NCBI RefSeq assembly: GCF_029626155.1
Contig: NZ_JARUBL010000001.1
Coordinates: forward strand, 5,560,501-5,624,500
DNA length: 64,000 bases
Reading direction: 5' to 3'
From: Solwaraspora sp. WMMD1047
GTDB taxonomy: Bacteria > Actinomycetota > Actinomycetes > Mycobacteriales > Micromonosporaceae
Part shown: one piece after another, positions 52,477-62,081 of the stretch
How the letters are laid out: every line of letters begins with the position of its first letter
Position numbering within the stretch: the first letter of the stretch is position 1
The notes under the pieces: model-generated
Told to the model about the DNA's origin: nothing
The model's input: the letters and a program-made list of their open reading frames with translations, nothing else
Database searches by the model: none
Program-made: the position numbers and the translations under genes

Positions 52477-53487
52477 TCAGTCCTGGTGGACGGTGATGAC
52501 GACCTTGGCCCGGGCATGGTCGTGTTCGAGGTAGCGGATCGCCTCCGGGACCTCGCCGAGCGGGAAGCTGCGGTCGATGGCCGGGGTGACGTCCCCGCGC
52601 TCGATGAGCCCCCGCAGCGCCGCCAGCGTCTCCGCCTTCGGTACGACGTTGAGCTGCCGGATCCGGTCCCGCCTGGCGAACCCAGACCGGGCCATCCCCC
52701 ACAGGCTCAGCCGCATCGGACCCACCACCGTGGGTCGGCCCTCGCCCGAGGTGCCGCCGCCGGAGAGCACCAGCGTGCCGCCCGGCACCAACACCGACCG
52801 CAACTCGGCCAGACCACGGTTGCCAACCAGGTCGAGGACCACGTCGTAGCGCGGCCCTGCGGCGACGAAGTCGGACCGCCGGTAGTCGACGACGTGGTCC
52901 GCGCCGAGCTTCTCGACCAATTCGACGTTGCGGGTGCTGCACACCCCGGTCACCTCAGCACCCATCGCCCGGCCGATCTGCACCGCGAAGGTGCCGACCC
53001 CGCCGGACGCGCCGTTGATCAGCACCCGCTGGCCGGCTACCAGGCCCGCCACGTCGCGCAGCCCCAGCAGCGCGGTCGCGCCGGCCAGCGGCACGGCGGC
53101 GGCCTGCTCGAACGACAGCCGCGCCGGCTTGGTGTCGGCCTGCCGCTCCGGCACGCAGACGTACTCGGCGAAGGCGCCATCCGGCCCGCAGGCGTCGGCG
53201 TACACCTCGTCGCCGGGACGGAACCGGGTCACCGCCGCGCCGACCGCCACCACCTGGCCGGCCACATCGCTGCCACGGATGGGCCGCCTCGGCGCCCGCC
53301 AACCGAAGTCGGACGCGAGCAGCCGGGCCAGCAGCGGGTCGCCGCGCAGCAGGTGCCAGTCCCGGGCGTTGACCGAGGACGCCTTCACCCGTACCAGGAT
53401 CTCGTCCGCGGCCGGTTCCGGCCGGTCCACGTCGCGCAGTCGCAGCAGCTCGGGCGAGCCGTACCGGTCCTGGACGATCGCCTTCAT
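52477..53487 (-). CDS. NAD(P)-dependent zinc-type alcohol dehydrogenase-like protein (quinone oxidoreductase type)
   Basis: 336 residues. MKAIVQDRYGSPELLRLRDVDRPEP opens an MDR domain; RVLINGASGGVGTFAVQIGRAMGAEV binds NAD(P)H. No zinc cysteines. GGAGG precedes the ATG at 53487, which overlaps the DUF2306 stop (ATGA). Pairing with DUF2306 suggests one small operon; substrate unknown. Confidence 0.9.
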   Translation of the reverse strand: MKAIVQDRYGSPELLRLRDVDRPEPAADEILVRVKASSVNARDWHLLRGDPLLARLLASDFGWRAPRRPIRGSDVAGQVVAVGAAVTRFRPGDEVYADACGPDGAFAEYVCVPERQADTKPARLSFEQAAAVPLAGATALLGLRDVAGLVAGQRVLINGASGGVGTFAVQIGRAMGAEVTGVCSTRNVELVEKLGADHVVDYRRSDFVAAGPRYDVVLDLVGNRGLAELRSVLVPGGTLVLSGGGTSGEGRPTVVGPMRLSLWGMARSGFARRDRIRQLNVVPKAETLAALRGLIERGDVTPAIDRSFPLGEVPEAIRYLEHDHARAKVVITVHQD

Positions 53488-54155
53488 CGGGCCTCCAAGG
53501 TAACTAGTGGACGGTGGGTGGACACCGCCGGACGGCGCCGGCGACGGATGATCCATTCGGCGAAGACGGCGTTGATGAGCCAGCCGGCGATCATGAACAC
53601 CAGCCGTGGGGTGCCGGTCGCCTCGCCGACGAGGATGGCCCACGGCAGGTGAGTGAAGACCTGGGTGCCGGCGCCCTGGCCGATCGCGTACGCCCGGATC
53701 ATCCAGGCCCGGTGCTCGGCGAACCGGCGGCGGCGGACGGCGACCAGCCCGAGCACGATCGCCGCCACCATCGCCGAGCCGACCACCAGCCGAACCAGCA
53801 GCAGCGCCAGCCCGTCACCGGGCAGCGACGGATAGTCGAGCGTCATCCAGACCCCGGTGACCGCCGCCAGGATGCCGGTGGGCACGAGCAGCCGGCCGGA
53901 ATACCGGTGCCAGCGCCGCCCGCGGCTGCGCGGTCCGGGGATGAACTGGAAGGCCCCGAGTACGCAGTACACGCACGCGCTGATGATGTGCAGCACCACC
54001 GGCAGCGGGTCGGCGACGTAGCGGGCGTTGTCCGCGGTGACCTCGGGTCCGGTGGAGAGTTCGGCCAGCCGAACCGAGCCGGCCACCATCGGGACCAGGG
54101 TGAGCAGGATCAGCGCGGTGGGGATGAGCCACTGCCGTCGGGGGTTCGCCGTCAT
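53484..54155 (-). CDS. DUF2306 membrane protein
   Basis: 223 residues, seven hydrophobic segments. LPVVLHIISACVYCVLGAFQF, WHRYSGRLLVPTGILAAVTGVWM and FAEHRAWMIRAYAIGQGAGTQ contain the conserved histidines of DUF2306, a family with cytochrome-b561-like features. The stop overlaps the dehydrogenase start. A redox role with that enzyme is inference. Confidence 0.85.
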   Translation of the reverse strand: MTANPRRQWLIPTALILLTLVPMVAGSVRLAELSTGPEVTADNARYVADPLPVVLHIISACVYCVLGAFQFIPGPRSRGRRWHRYSGRLLVPTGILAAVTGVWMTLDYPSLPGDGLALLLVRLVVGSAMVAAIVLGLVAVRRRRFAEHRAWMIRAYAIGQGAGTQVFTHLPWAILVGEATGTPRLVFMIAGWLINAVFAEWIIRRRRRPAVSTHRPLVTLEAR

Positions 54156-54243
54156 GCACTGATCGTCGCGATCGGACGGTGCCGATTCATCGGTCCACGG
54201 GCCGCGACCACACCGGCCGATGGAGGGGCGCCCGGACCGTACT

Positions 54244-54391
54244 TTAGGCTGAGCGGCCCACCCGGCGGGTCTCGTACGCCCACATCGCGATCTCGACCCG
54301 GTTCCGGGCGCCGAGCTTCGCCATCAGGCTGGCGATGTGCGTCTTCACGGTGCTCAGCGTGATGAACAGCTCCGCGGGCAATCTCACTGTT
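54244..54391 (-). pseudogene. LuxR/NarL response-regulator C-terminal fragment with frameshift
   Basis: Reading NSEIA, then AELFITLSTVKTHIASLMAKLGARNRVEIAMWAYETRR, gives a LuxR helix-turn-helix. The two parts are in different frames, separated by one extra base in the GGG at 54376-54378. Nothing upstream resembles a receiver domain. It is the 3' end of a deleted regulator gene. Confidence 0.75.
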
Positions 54392-54392
54392 A

Positions 54393-54699
54393 GCAGAAGT
54401 TTGACCTGGTCCAGCTGGCGCAGGCGAGCCCGGGACCGCCACCGCAGCGCCGATCGCCCCAACGGAGGTCAGGATGATCAGGCCGGCGAGGACGTCGGCC
54501 GCACCAAGGTGACGGAGGGCGGCAGACAGAGTGATCTTGCCAGCCATGATCGCCGCACCGACGGCAGTCAATCGATTGGTGCGAATGCGTACTCGCCACT
54601 GACGGCAACCCTGACGGCAACCCAGGCGCGCAACGACAGACTTGTACGCACGGCAGTCACTCTGCGCGTTGTTGATCTCCTCTAGTATCCCCTTGCGAA
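54393..54699. other. intergenic junction region
   Basis: No supported gene. A short open frame (54571 to about 54400, minus) with a hydrophobic centre continues into the LuxR remnant and is judged a chance frame. Base composition shifts to AT-richer from about 54560 towards the immunity gene, marking the edge of the toxin locus. Confidence 0.4.
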
Positions 54700-55215
54700 T
54701 CAGCCCGGATAGTCAGGCGGGAGCTCTACTTCCGGCCTCCGAACTGCCACGCAAACGAGTTCCCCGGCTTCCGAGATCGCGAATTTGGTGTCACCCGAAC
54801 CCACAAACCAGGACGCCTGCGAGTCACCAAATTGCAGAAAGACGCTGTCGCCCTGAATCGACCACGCAAGGTGCTGAGGAATGGACACGTCACGCTTGGC
54901 CGGCTCCACATAGTCCGGGTTAACGCGCCATTCCCACATCTCTCGGTCAAGGACCACGGTCCCAAGATTCTTCGAATCTTCGGGTGCCGAGAAACGTTGC
55001 TCTACTTCTGGCGGAGCATCAATTACAACAAGCTCCACAAGGGCTCCCGAACGTTCGTCTACCCTCATTTCCACGTATCCACCATTGGTCCCTTGAATGT
55101 AGAGATTCAAGAGCCCTGAACCCCCTTCGAGCTGCCAGTTCACCATTAGCGGAATCCAGGGATCCGCCTGAATTTGTGCCGCGGCGCACGGCGAGTGGCC
55201 CACAACCTTAATCAT
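54700..55215 (-). CDS. candidate immunity protein of the YD-repeat toxin
   Basis: 171 residues, no signal or membrane segment. LNLYIQGTNGGYVEMRVDERSGALVELVVIDAPPEV, WEWRVNPDYVEPAKRDVSIPQHLAWSIQGDSVFLQFG: a mixed alpha/beta acidic protein without known motif. It starts 3 bases after the toxin gene's stop and is AT-richer than its neighbours. Position directly 3' of a polymorphic toxin gene is the standard place for immunity genes. Confidence 0.75.
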   Translation of the reverse strand: MIKVVGHSPCAAAQIQADPWIPLMVNWQLEGGSGLLNLYIQGTNGGYVEMRVDERSGALVELVVIDAPPEVEQRFSAPEDSKNLGTVVLDREMWEWRVNPDYVEPAKRDVSIPQHLAWSIQGDSVFLQFGDSQASWFVGSGDTKFAISEAGELVCVAVRRPEVELPPDYPG

Positions 55216-55218
55216 TCG

Positions 55219-58200
55219 TCATCCCACCATTCGCGCGTGAACAAGAGCCGGCAACATGCCAGCCTGCCGAGGGGCGCCGAACTTCAGTTCCCATCCGCCG
55301 ACGTTTAGGAGCTTGTCATAGGCGAGACCGCCCCGGCCAGCTTTACCCACAGCCGCCTGGAGGCTGCGAAGGTTTTGCTGGGTGCCCAGTCTAACCATTT
55401 CTGGGCTCGCACCTCTGCTGGTCATGTTCTCAGCGTATTCGGCGATGTGCTTGCTTGCATTCCCGTGCACCCAAACCTTGGTATCACCGGCAGCCATCTC
55501 AAAGGACTTTGGCATTCCACCGGTGCCCGGAACCTCTGGCTGGGTGCCCTTGATGTCGTCCCATACGGTCCCACCGCAGTTGTGAACCAACACCGGGGTG
55601 TTGCCGGCGAGTACATGGTACGTGTGGATGTCATCGATGGTGAGGTTGTGGACCGTGCGGGTCTCGGTCCACTCGCGGACGGCGGTGATCTGGACCCAGG
55701 TGCCAGCCGAGGTTTGCAGCCACTGCCCGGGGGACAACTCGCCGGCGTCGAGCCACTCACCCACCTCCGGCACCCAGAACGGATGACCATCCGTAGCGAT
55801 CAAGACACCCTCGGCCTCCCCACGGTCGCCGTCGGTGTCGACGGTGATCTCGACCAGGTTCTTCTGCCCATGCCCGATGATCGTGGCAACGACCGGCTTC
55901 GCAGCCGTCTCACCAGACTCCGGGTCCGCGGCGACCACCAGATCACCGACGTCGAGTTCCTCGATCCGCTTGGTCGACCCATCCGCGAGCAGCACCAGTG
56001 TGCCCGGCACAAAACTATTGCAATCAGGAGCAGCGCTCTGTGCCCGGTCAAGAACCCGACGCCCGTTCATCCACTTAGCCACAGAATCCTTCAACCGGCC
56101 GCCAAGATTCCACAGCCGCTCACCAAGATCCTTGAGCTTGTCCAACTTGAACGCGTACCGGCCCACCAGCTTCCCGACCGCGCCACCGACCGCGGTCATC
56201 ACCACGTTCAAGGCGGTCGCGGCACAGGCACCCATGTCACCGTCGATGAAACAGTCGACCGCATCAGTGATCCCCAACTCGTCCATCAGGATCTGGCCGA
56301 GTTCCTTCGCCACCGCGATGACGGTCTGCTTCGCATGCTCTACCGCCTGACGCGCCCGCGTCACCTCCGGCGGCTCGGACGGCCGCTTCTTCCCGTTCGA
56401 GCCGACCTTCCACTTGCCGTCGGAACCCTGGGTGAGCTTCTCACCCCGGTCCTCCCAGTACTTGTCCTCCTCCGCGCCACCACCGGTCGCGAGCGGCCTC
56501 AACCCGTCCGGGTCGGTGAACGACATCGGCGAGTTGTTCGCATACGCGTACCCGTGCATCTGCTGCGGATCATTCACGTCGATGATCGGATCCACCGAGA
56601 TGAACCGACCCGTCTGCGGGTCGTACTCCCGCGCACCCAGGCTCGTCAGACCCGTCGAAGCGTCCTGCGTACCACCGACGAAGCCCTTCTCACCCAACCA
56701 CTGCCCGACCCCCGGCTGACTCCCACGCGGCGTACCGAACGGCGCCATCCGCCGATGCGTGACCTGCCCCGTCGAACCATTTACGCCCGCCTGGCCGGTA
56801 CCGTGATGATCCGCCGCCTGCACCTGCACACCCATGACCGTGCGCACCACAGCCAACTGCCCACCGACCGGGTAGTAGCGGGTGCCGTCGACCACCGAGT
56901 TGGAACGGTTGAGCTTCAACTCCATGTTCGGCAGGTAGACCGTGATCGCATCCGGATCCTTACGGACCAGCCGGGCACCATCAGCGTCATAGACGTAACT
57001 GGTGGTCTGCCCGCCCTCGGTCACCGACGCCAGCCGACCCTCGGCATTCCAGACCAGGTCCTGCTCCTCGCCGACCCGCACCCGCTTCGTCGTGTTCCCG
57101 GCGTCGTCGTACTCGTACGAGTACAACCGGTCCCCGGCCGACGTCTCCTCGACCACCTGCGACAACGTGTGCGGTTGCGCCTGACCCGGCTGCGGATACG
57201 AATACGTCCGCTCCACCTCGCTCGCCCCGCCCGCGGCGTGGATCGTCTCGCTGAGCCGGTTGCCGGCCAGGTCATAGCCGTACGAGTGGTGATACGGCGC
57301 GGGACCGCCCACACCGCTGGTGCCCGGACCGCCCGCACACGGGTCCGTCGCCGTGTTCCCGGTGCTCCACGCCCTCGTCATCCGGCGCAGGTAGTCGTAC
57401 TGGAAGCACTGGATGTCCCGAGTGCCGGAACCAGGGGTGTCCGCGATCGACAGCAGGTTGCCGGCGTCGTCATACCTGTAGCGCTGGTCGATGTCACTGG
57501 TCGGCACCATCGGGTTCTCACCCGCGAACGCCTGCCGGCTCAGCATCGACCGGGCAAGCCGGTTGGTGCCCTCCTCGTAGAAGTAGGTGCCGTAAACCTT
57601 GCGGCTGCCGGCGCTGCTCTCCGCCTGCAGCAGCTCACCGGTCTGCGCGTACTCGGCCCGGCTGAGGTACGTCTGATGCCCGGTGATCTGGGTGACCCGC
57701 TGCAGGTCGTCGTACGTGTACGCGATGCTTTCACCCGGCAGTCCGCCGCTTGCCGGGAAGCCGGAGCTTCGTACGGTGCCGTCGCTGTTGTACTGCGTGT
57801 TGAACTGGTACGACCCAGCAAGTTCCGGGTGCGTGTCGGCTGCCGGGATCGAGTAGTGGACCCGCTGCACCCGGTAGAAGGCGTCCCGCGCGACGTAGAT
57901 GGTGTGGTACTTGTGGCCGCCGTCGACGATCCGGGTGGCGAAGTAAAGCTGCCCCTTGGCTACCGTGTCGTAGCCCCACTCGGCGATTTTGGTGCCGGTG
58001 GCGACCGAGCCCTGGTAGGTACCGGTCTTGCGGCCGAGCACATCGTAGGTGTGGCTGAGCGTAACCCCACGACCGTCCGTGGTGGACGTCAACTGGTCGT
58101 AGTCGTTGTAGGTGAAGGTGCTGGTCCCGCTGTCCGGGTCGACCGCCTCGACCTTGCGGCCCCGCTGGTCGTACGCGTAGGTCCAGAAGTTGCCGGCCGG

Positions 58201-61200
58201 GTCGGTGACGCTGGCCTGCTGACCGGCCGGGGTGTACGTGTAGGTGGTGCTGTCGTGAGCGCCGCTCGGCTCGCCGCCGTGGTACTGCCTAAACTCGCGG
58301 ACCTGGCCGCGAGCGTCGGTGATGGTGGTGGTCGGAGTACCGCCGGCCGGCGGGTCGACGTGCACCCGGTCACCGCCGTAGGAGGTGACGGTGCGCCACT
58401 TCTCCTGCCCGGCGACCTGGGTGATGGTGTTGGTGACCCGGTCCACGCCGTCGTACACGTACACGGTCTGCAGGTCGACGTCGCCGTTGACGGTCTTCAG
58501 CAGCGTGTCAGCGGCCGCGCCGGCGGCGTAGAACTTGTCGTTGAGCTTCGCCACCTGACCGGTCGCGTTGTAGAAGGTCTCCGAGACGAGGCGGCCACCG
58601 TCCGGACCGGGCACCTGGATCTGCCGGGGCCGTAGGAAACCGTCGTAGATGGTGAACTCGGGGACCCAGTTGCCGGCATTGTCACGTCGCTCGGTCTTGA
58701 CCGAGACCGGCGCGTTGTCCTGGTTCTTGTAGGTGTACCGGACGCTCGGCTGGCCCGGGGTACTCGCCTTCGGCCGGTCCGGCAGCCAGACCCGGACGGC
58801 ACGACCGAGTTTGTCGTAGTCGATGTCGGTGCGCTTGCCGTTCCAGTCAGTCTGGGTGACCGGCACGCCCCACGCCGGGTGGTAGTCGGTGGTCGCGACG
58901 AACCGGGTGTCGGCGGTGCCGACCCGGATCTGTGGCCCGGTCTCGGTCTTGCGGGTGGTCAGGCCGTTGGTCTCGGTGTATGCGATGTTGGTTACCGCGC
59001 CGGACCCGTCCTGGGCCGTCAACGGCCGGCCGTACGCGTCGAAGGTACCTTCGCCGACGGTGACGTAACTGGCGGCGGCACCATTGTGGGTGCCGAGCTT
59101 CTCGATACGGGAGGCGTTGCCTCTGGTCGGCGTCGCGCCGTACGCCTGACCGTCGTACGAGGTCCGGTTGTCGACCAGCAGTTGGGTGGCCCGGTCCGGG
59201 TTGGCGACCGAGCAGGCGACGGAGACGGTCTCCTCCCGGGCGACCAGGGTACGCAGCCGCAGGCTCTGGTTGTCGGCGTAGGTGGTGCGGGTGCACCTGT
59301 CGTCGGCGGGGGTGCTGACGTCGCCGAGGTCCTCCACCTGAGTCACCCGGCCGACCGGGTCGGTGTAGCCGGTGGTCGCGGGGTCATAGGTGGTGACCGA
59401 TTTGGTTTCCCGCCAGCCACCGCCCTCCAGTGCGGTGAAGCCCCGGCTGACCCGCGGCTTGACGAAGAAGGCACGCTCGGTGCCCCACGTCCGGCTGTAG
59501 CTGGCGGTCTCGTAGCGCCACGGGCTGGTCAGCGACTTGCTGCTGACCTGTGAGCCGTTGTAGACGGCGGTCTCGATCTCGAAGCCGGCGAGTTCGTCGT
59601 GGTCGGTGTAGGAGGTGCCGACCGAGTCGGTACGGGTGACCGGCGGGGTGCCGCCGCCCGGCCGCTTGTCGCCGTGCATGCCCCTCAGGTAGGTGTGCTC
59701 CGTCAGCGTGGTCGTGGTCTGACCGTTGCCGCGCCGGACCCGCACCTTCTCGTAGCCGCGCCACTGGTTCCAGGTCAGATATTTCGTCTCGCCGATACCG
59801 TCCGGGTCGGCGTGCCGCCAGGCGGCGTCACCGAGGTACTCGTAGCTGGTCACCATGTCCGGGGCTAGCGCGGTGCCGGGCTCGACGTTCGTCCGGTCGG
59901 ACTCGCTGACCGACTCGACGACGTACTTGTGGAACCAGTCGGTGACCGGGTTCGCCTCACCACTCGGCGACCACTTCAGCGGATAGCAGCGGCGGGTGCT
60001 GTTGCCCTCGGTCGGCAGCGAGCTCGCCGAGCAGTCCGGCGCCTTGTACGTGACGTCGACCTGGCCGCCGGAGTCGGTGTAGACGGTGGTCAGCCGGGGG
60101 CGGATCAGCCCGGTGATGTTGTCGCCAGGGATGTCGATTCGGTTGGGCAGTTGCAACGGACCCAGCTCGACCGAGGGTACGGTCAGCGGGTCGCCGCCGC
60201 CGTAACGGCCCTGGTGGTCGATCTTGTGCAGCCACAGCGACCGGCTGCCGTCGGCGTTGTTGGTGAACAGGTGGGTCAGGTTCCACGAGTCGACGGGCGT
60301 CCAGTCGCTGCCGGAGCGGATCTCGGTGGTGATCTGGGTGACCCGTTTGCGGGTCCAGAAGCTGGGCGACGACTGGCCGATTGCGCAGTGGGTTTCGGCG
60401 GCACAGTTGCGGTCCCACGGCACGTCCGGCCAGGAGTTGGCGGTGTTGTTGTTGAGCTGGCTCGGCGCGCAGGTGACGCTGCCACTCGGCAGGCAGCGCT
60501 CCGCGTCGGTGAAGACCACCCGGGCCGCGGCCGGGGTGCTGTAGACGGCGTTGTGCCGCTGGCCGTAGTCGATCCGCTTGAGCCAACCACCCCGGTGGTA
60601 CTCGGTGCCGTCGACGTTGGTCCGCGCCCGCAGCGCGTAGTGATTCGTCTCCCGCTCGTAGAAGTAGGAGGTGACGTTGCCGTGCCGGTCCTTGACGTAG
60701 TCGAGGTTCCACCGCCAGCCCTGCTGGCACCACGCGTTTGCGAGGGTGGCGTTGTAGCAGGGCTCGTCGACGTCGTCGCCGAAGACCGGAACCGTCCACA
60801 CCGAGGCGGTCTCCGGATTGCCGGACGCCCAGCCGGGCAGCCGGTTCAGCCCGAAGTAGTGCTCGGTGCCGTCGACCGTGGTGACCTTCCAGAACTCGCG
60901 GTCGTTGTCACCGTTGACCGCGCCGTCGACCGGACCGCTGAACCGTTCGATCTTGGAACCGTCGTCGTTGGCGAACCGCCACGTGCCGCCGGTGCGCACC
61001 AGCACACTCGACCGCCCGTTGAGCATCAGGACGGCGTTGTCGTGCGCCCAGCACAGGTCACCCATCGCGTCGTGACCGTCGTCGAGGCAGGTGTTGTAGC
61101 GGCGCTCGACGTACCCGGGCTCGTAGCTGAAGCCTTCACCCAGCCAGGAGCCCTGGTTGTTGGTGGTCGCGGTCCGCCCGTCGGTCGACTGGGAGTTGTA

Positions 61201-62025
61201 GCCGAGCACCACCGACGGAGCCAGCCCGCCCGGCACTGGGGGAACCCGCATCGGGTACGACCAGTTGAACGCGCCGGACGACGGCGATACGTTCCACTTC
61301 GACGACGGCGCGAACTCGGTGGCGCCGTAACTGCCCTGCGCGGAGCTCTCCGACGCGACCATGGCGAACAGTTCGGTGCCAGCGCCGACTTCGACTGTCG
61401 CGGTGAGAGTGTCCGCTCCGGCGTTGTTGACCGCCGGCACCGGTTCCGGCGCACACGTCGGCGCGTCCGGCGTGGTCAGCGCGCACTCCGGCAGCCGGAC
61501 CAGCCGCAGTCGGGCGCCGAAGTCACCGCCGTACGCGTCGGCGATCCCGGCGTAGCTCAGCGGCAGCCGGACCGTGCCGGAGCCGGTCTCGCCGGCGGCC
61601 CGGCCGATCCGGGTCACCGGGCCGTCGACCCTGGCCCGGGTCGAGACCGACCGGTCGAGGGTCTGCACCCGCACCTTGGCCGGCGGTGCGGTGCCTGCCG
61701 ACCGCCCGGCGGCCCCGGTCGAGCCGGTAACCGGTGTCACCGGGACCTCCACCGTCCCGGCCTCCGGCCACTTCACCTCCGGCGCCGTACGCAGCGCCGC
61801 CTGCACCACCGGGTTCGACTCGCGGGGCGGTATCGGGGCCGCCGGACGGTCCGGCGCCGGCTTCTTCTGCCGCTGGACCGTCGGCGCCTCGTGGGACTCG
61901 GCCCGGGCCGGGCTCTCCACCCCCTGCAGCAGGCTGGCTGCGACGACGATCGCCGTCGCCCAGGTGACGCCAGCGGTCAGCCGTCGACGGCGGGACGGGG
62001 TCAGAACCACTAACCGGGAACTCAT
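55219..62025 (-). CDS. secreted YD-repeat (RHS) polymorphic toxin with Hint domain and C-terminal toxin
   Basis: 2268 residues. A basic signal segment (RRRRLTAGVTWATAIVVAASLL) is followed by an N-terminal beta region with GGLAPSVVLGYNSQSTDGR, then YD repeats (for example YTYTPAGQQASVTDPAGNFW, YDYLRRMTRAW). The core ends at YDPQTGRFISVDPIIDVNDP ... DPDGLRP (about residue 1844). A hydrophobic helical pretoxin region follows (about 1890-2000), then a Hint domain from Cys2002 (CNSFVPGTLVLLADGS) to Asn2149-Cys2150 (VLVHNC). The last 119 residues (WVHGNASKHIAEYAENM, GGLAYDKLLNVGGWELKFGAPRQ) are the toxin candidate. ATG at 62025 follows GGAG. Confidence 0.93.
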   Translation of the reverse strand: MSSRLVVLTPSRRRRLTAGVTWATAIVVAASLLQGVESPARAESHEAPTVQRQKKPAPDRPAAPIPPRESNPVVQAALRTAPEVKWPEAGTVEVPVTPVTGSTGAAGRSAGTAPPAKVRVQTLDRSVSTRARVDGPVTRIGRAAGETGSGTVRLPLSYAGIADAYGGDFGARLRLVRLPECALTTPDAPTCAPEPVPAVNNAGADTLTATVEVGAGTELFAMVASESSAQGSYGATEFAPSSKWNVSPSSGAFNWSYPMRVPPVPGGLAPSVVLGYNSQSTDGRTATTNNQGSWLGEGFSYEPGYVERRYNTCLDDGHDAMGDLCWAHDNAVLMLNGRSSVLVRTGGTWRFANDDGSKIERFSGPVDGAVNGDNDREFWKVTTVDGTEHYFGLNRLPGWASGNPETASVWTVPVFGDDVDEPCYNATLANAWCQQGWRWNLDYVKDRHGNVTSYFYERETNHYALRARTNVDGTEYHRGGWLKRIDYGQRHNAVYSTPAAARVVFTDAERCLPSGSVTCAPSQLNNNTANSWPDVPWDRNCAAETHCAIGQSSPSFWTRKRVTQITTEIRSGSDWTPVDSWNLTHLFTNNADGSRSLWLHKIDHQGRYGGGDPLTVPSVELGPLQLPNRIDIPGDNITGLIRPRLTTVYTDSGGQVDVTYKAPDCSASSLPTEGNSTRRCYPLKWSPSGEANPVTDWFHKYVVESVSESDRTNVEPGTALAPDMVTSYEYLGDAAWRHADPDGIGETKYLTWNQWRGYEKVRVRRGNGQTTTTLTEHTYLRGMHGDKRPGGGTPPVTRTDSVGTSYTDHDELAGFEIETAVYNGSQVSSKSLTSPWRYETASYSRTWGTERAFFVKPRVSRGFTALEGGGWRETKSVTTYDPATTGYTDPVGRVTQVEDLGDVSTPADDRCTRTTYADNQSLRLRTLVAREETVSVACSVANPDRATQLLVDNRTSYDGQAYGATPTRGNASRIEKLGTHNGAAASYVTVGEGTFDAYGRPLTAQDGSGAVTNIAYTETNGLTTRKTETGPQIRVGTADTRFVATTDYHPAWGVPVTQTDWNGKRTDIDYDKLGRAVRVWLPDRPKASTPGQPSVRYTYKNQDNAPVSVKTERRDNAGNWVPEFTIYDGFLRPRQIQVPGPDGGRLVSETFYNATGQVAKLNDKFYAAGAAADTLLKTVNGDVDLQTVYVYDGVDRVTNTITQVAGQEKWRTVTSYGGDRVHVDPPAGGTPTTTITDARGQVREFRQYHGGEPSGAHDSTTYTYTPAGQQASVTDPAGNFWTYAYDQRGRKVEAVDPDSGTSTFTYNDYDQLTSTTDGRGVTLSHTYDVLGRKTGTYQGSVATGTKIAEWGYDTVAKGQLYFATRIVDGGHKYHTIYVARDAFYRVQRVHYSIPAADTHPELAGSYQFNTQYNSDGTVRSSGFPASGGLPGESIAYTYDDLQRVTQITGHQTYLSRAEYAQTGELLQAESSAGSRKVYGTYFYEEGTNRLARSMLSRQAFAGENPMVPTSDIDQRYRYDDAGNLLSIADTPGSGTRDIQCFQYDYLRRMTRAWSTGNTATDPCAGGPGTSGVGGPAPYHHSYGYDLAGNRLSETIHAAGGASEVERTYSYPQPGQAQPHTLSQVVEETSAGDRLYSYEYDDAGNTTKRVRVGEEQDLVWNAEGRLASVTEGGQTTSYVYDADGARLVRKDPDAITVYLPNMELKLNRSNSVVDGTRYYPVGGQLAVVRTVMGVQVQAADHHGTGQAGVNGSTGQVTHRRMAPFGTPRGSQPGVGQWLGEKGFVGGTQDASTGLTSLGAREYDPQTGRFISVDPIIDVNDPQQMHGYAYANNSPMSFTDPDGLRPLATGGGAEEDKYWEDRGEKLTQGSDGKWKVGSNGKKRPSEPPEVTRARQAVEHAKQTVIAVAKELGQILMDELGITDAVDCFIDGDMGACAATALNVVMTAVGGAVGKLVGRYAFKLDKLKDLGERLWNLGGRLKDSVAKWMNGRRVLDRAQSAAPDCNSFVPGTLVLLADGSTKRIEELDVGDLVVAADPESGETAAKPVVATIIGHGQKNLVEITVDTDGDRGEAEGVLIATDGHPFWVPEVGEWLDAGELSPGQWLQTSAGTWVQITAVREWTETRTVHNLTIDDIHTYHVLAGNTPVLVHNCGGTVWDDIKGTQPEVPGTGGMPKSFEMAAGDTKVWVHGNASKHIAEYAENMTSRGASPEMVRLGTQQNLRSLQAAVGKAGRGGLAYDKLLNVGGWELKFGAPRQAGMLPALVHARMVG

Positions 62026-62081
62026 CACCACTCCAGAGGGCCGGACGAAGCGGGCGGACGACAACGCGTCGGATCATCGGA

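Noticed and set aside
54400-54571. A short membrane protein with a hydrophobic stretch on the minus strand
   Set aside because: The frame runs through the LuxR remnant, lacks a ribosome-binding site and resembles nothing known; more likely chance.
55375-58635. A 1086-codon open frame on the plus strand
   Set aside because: It is the mirror of the YD-repeat coding region; repetitive codon usage of the true gene keeps this frame open.
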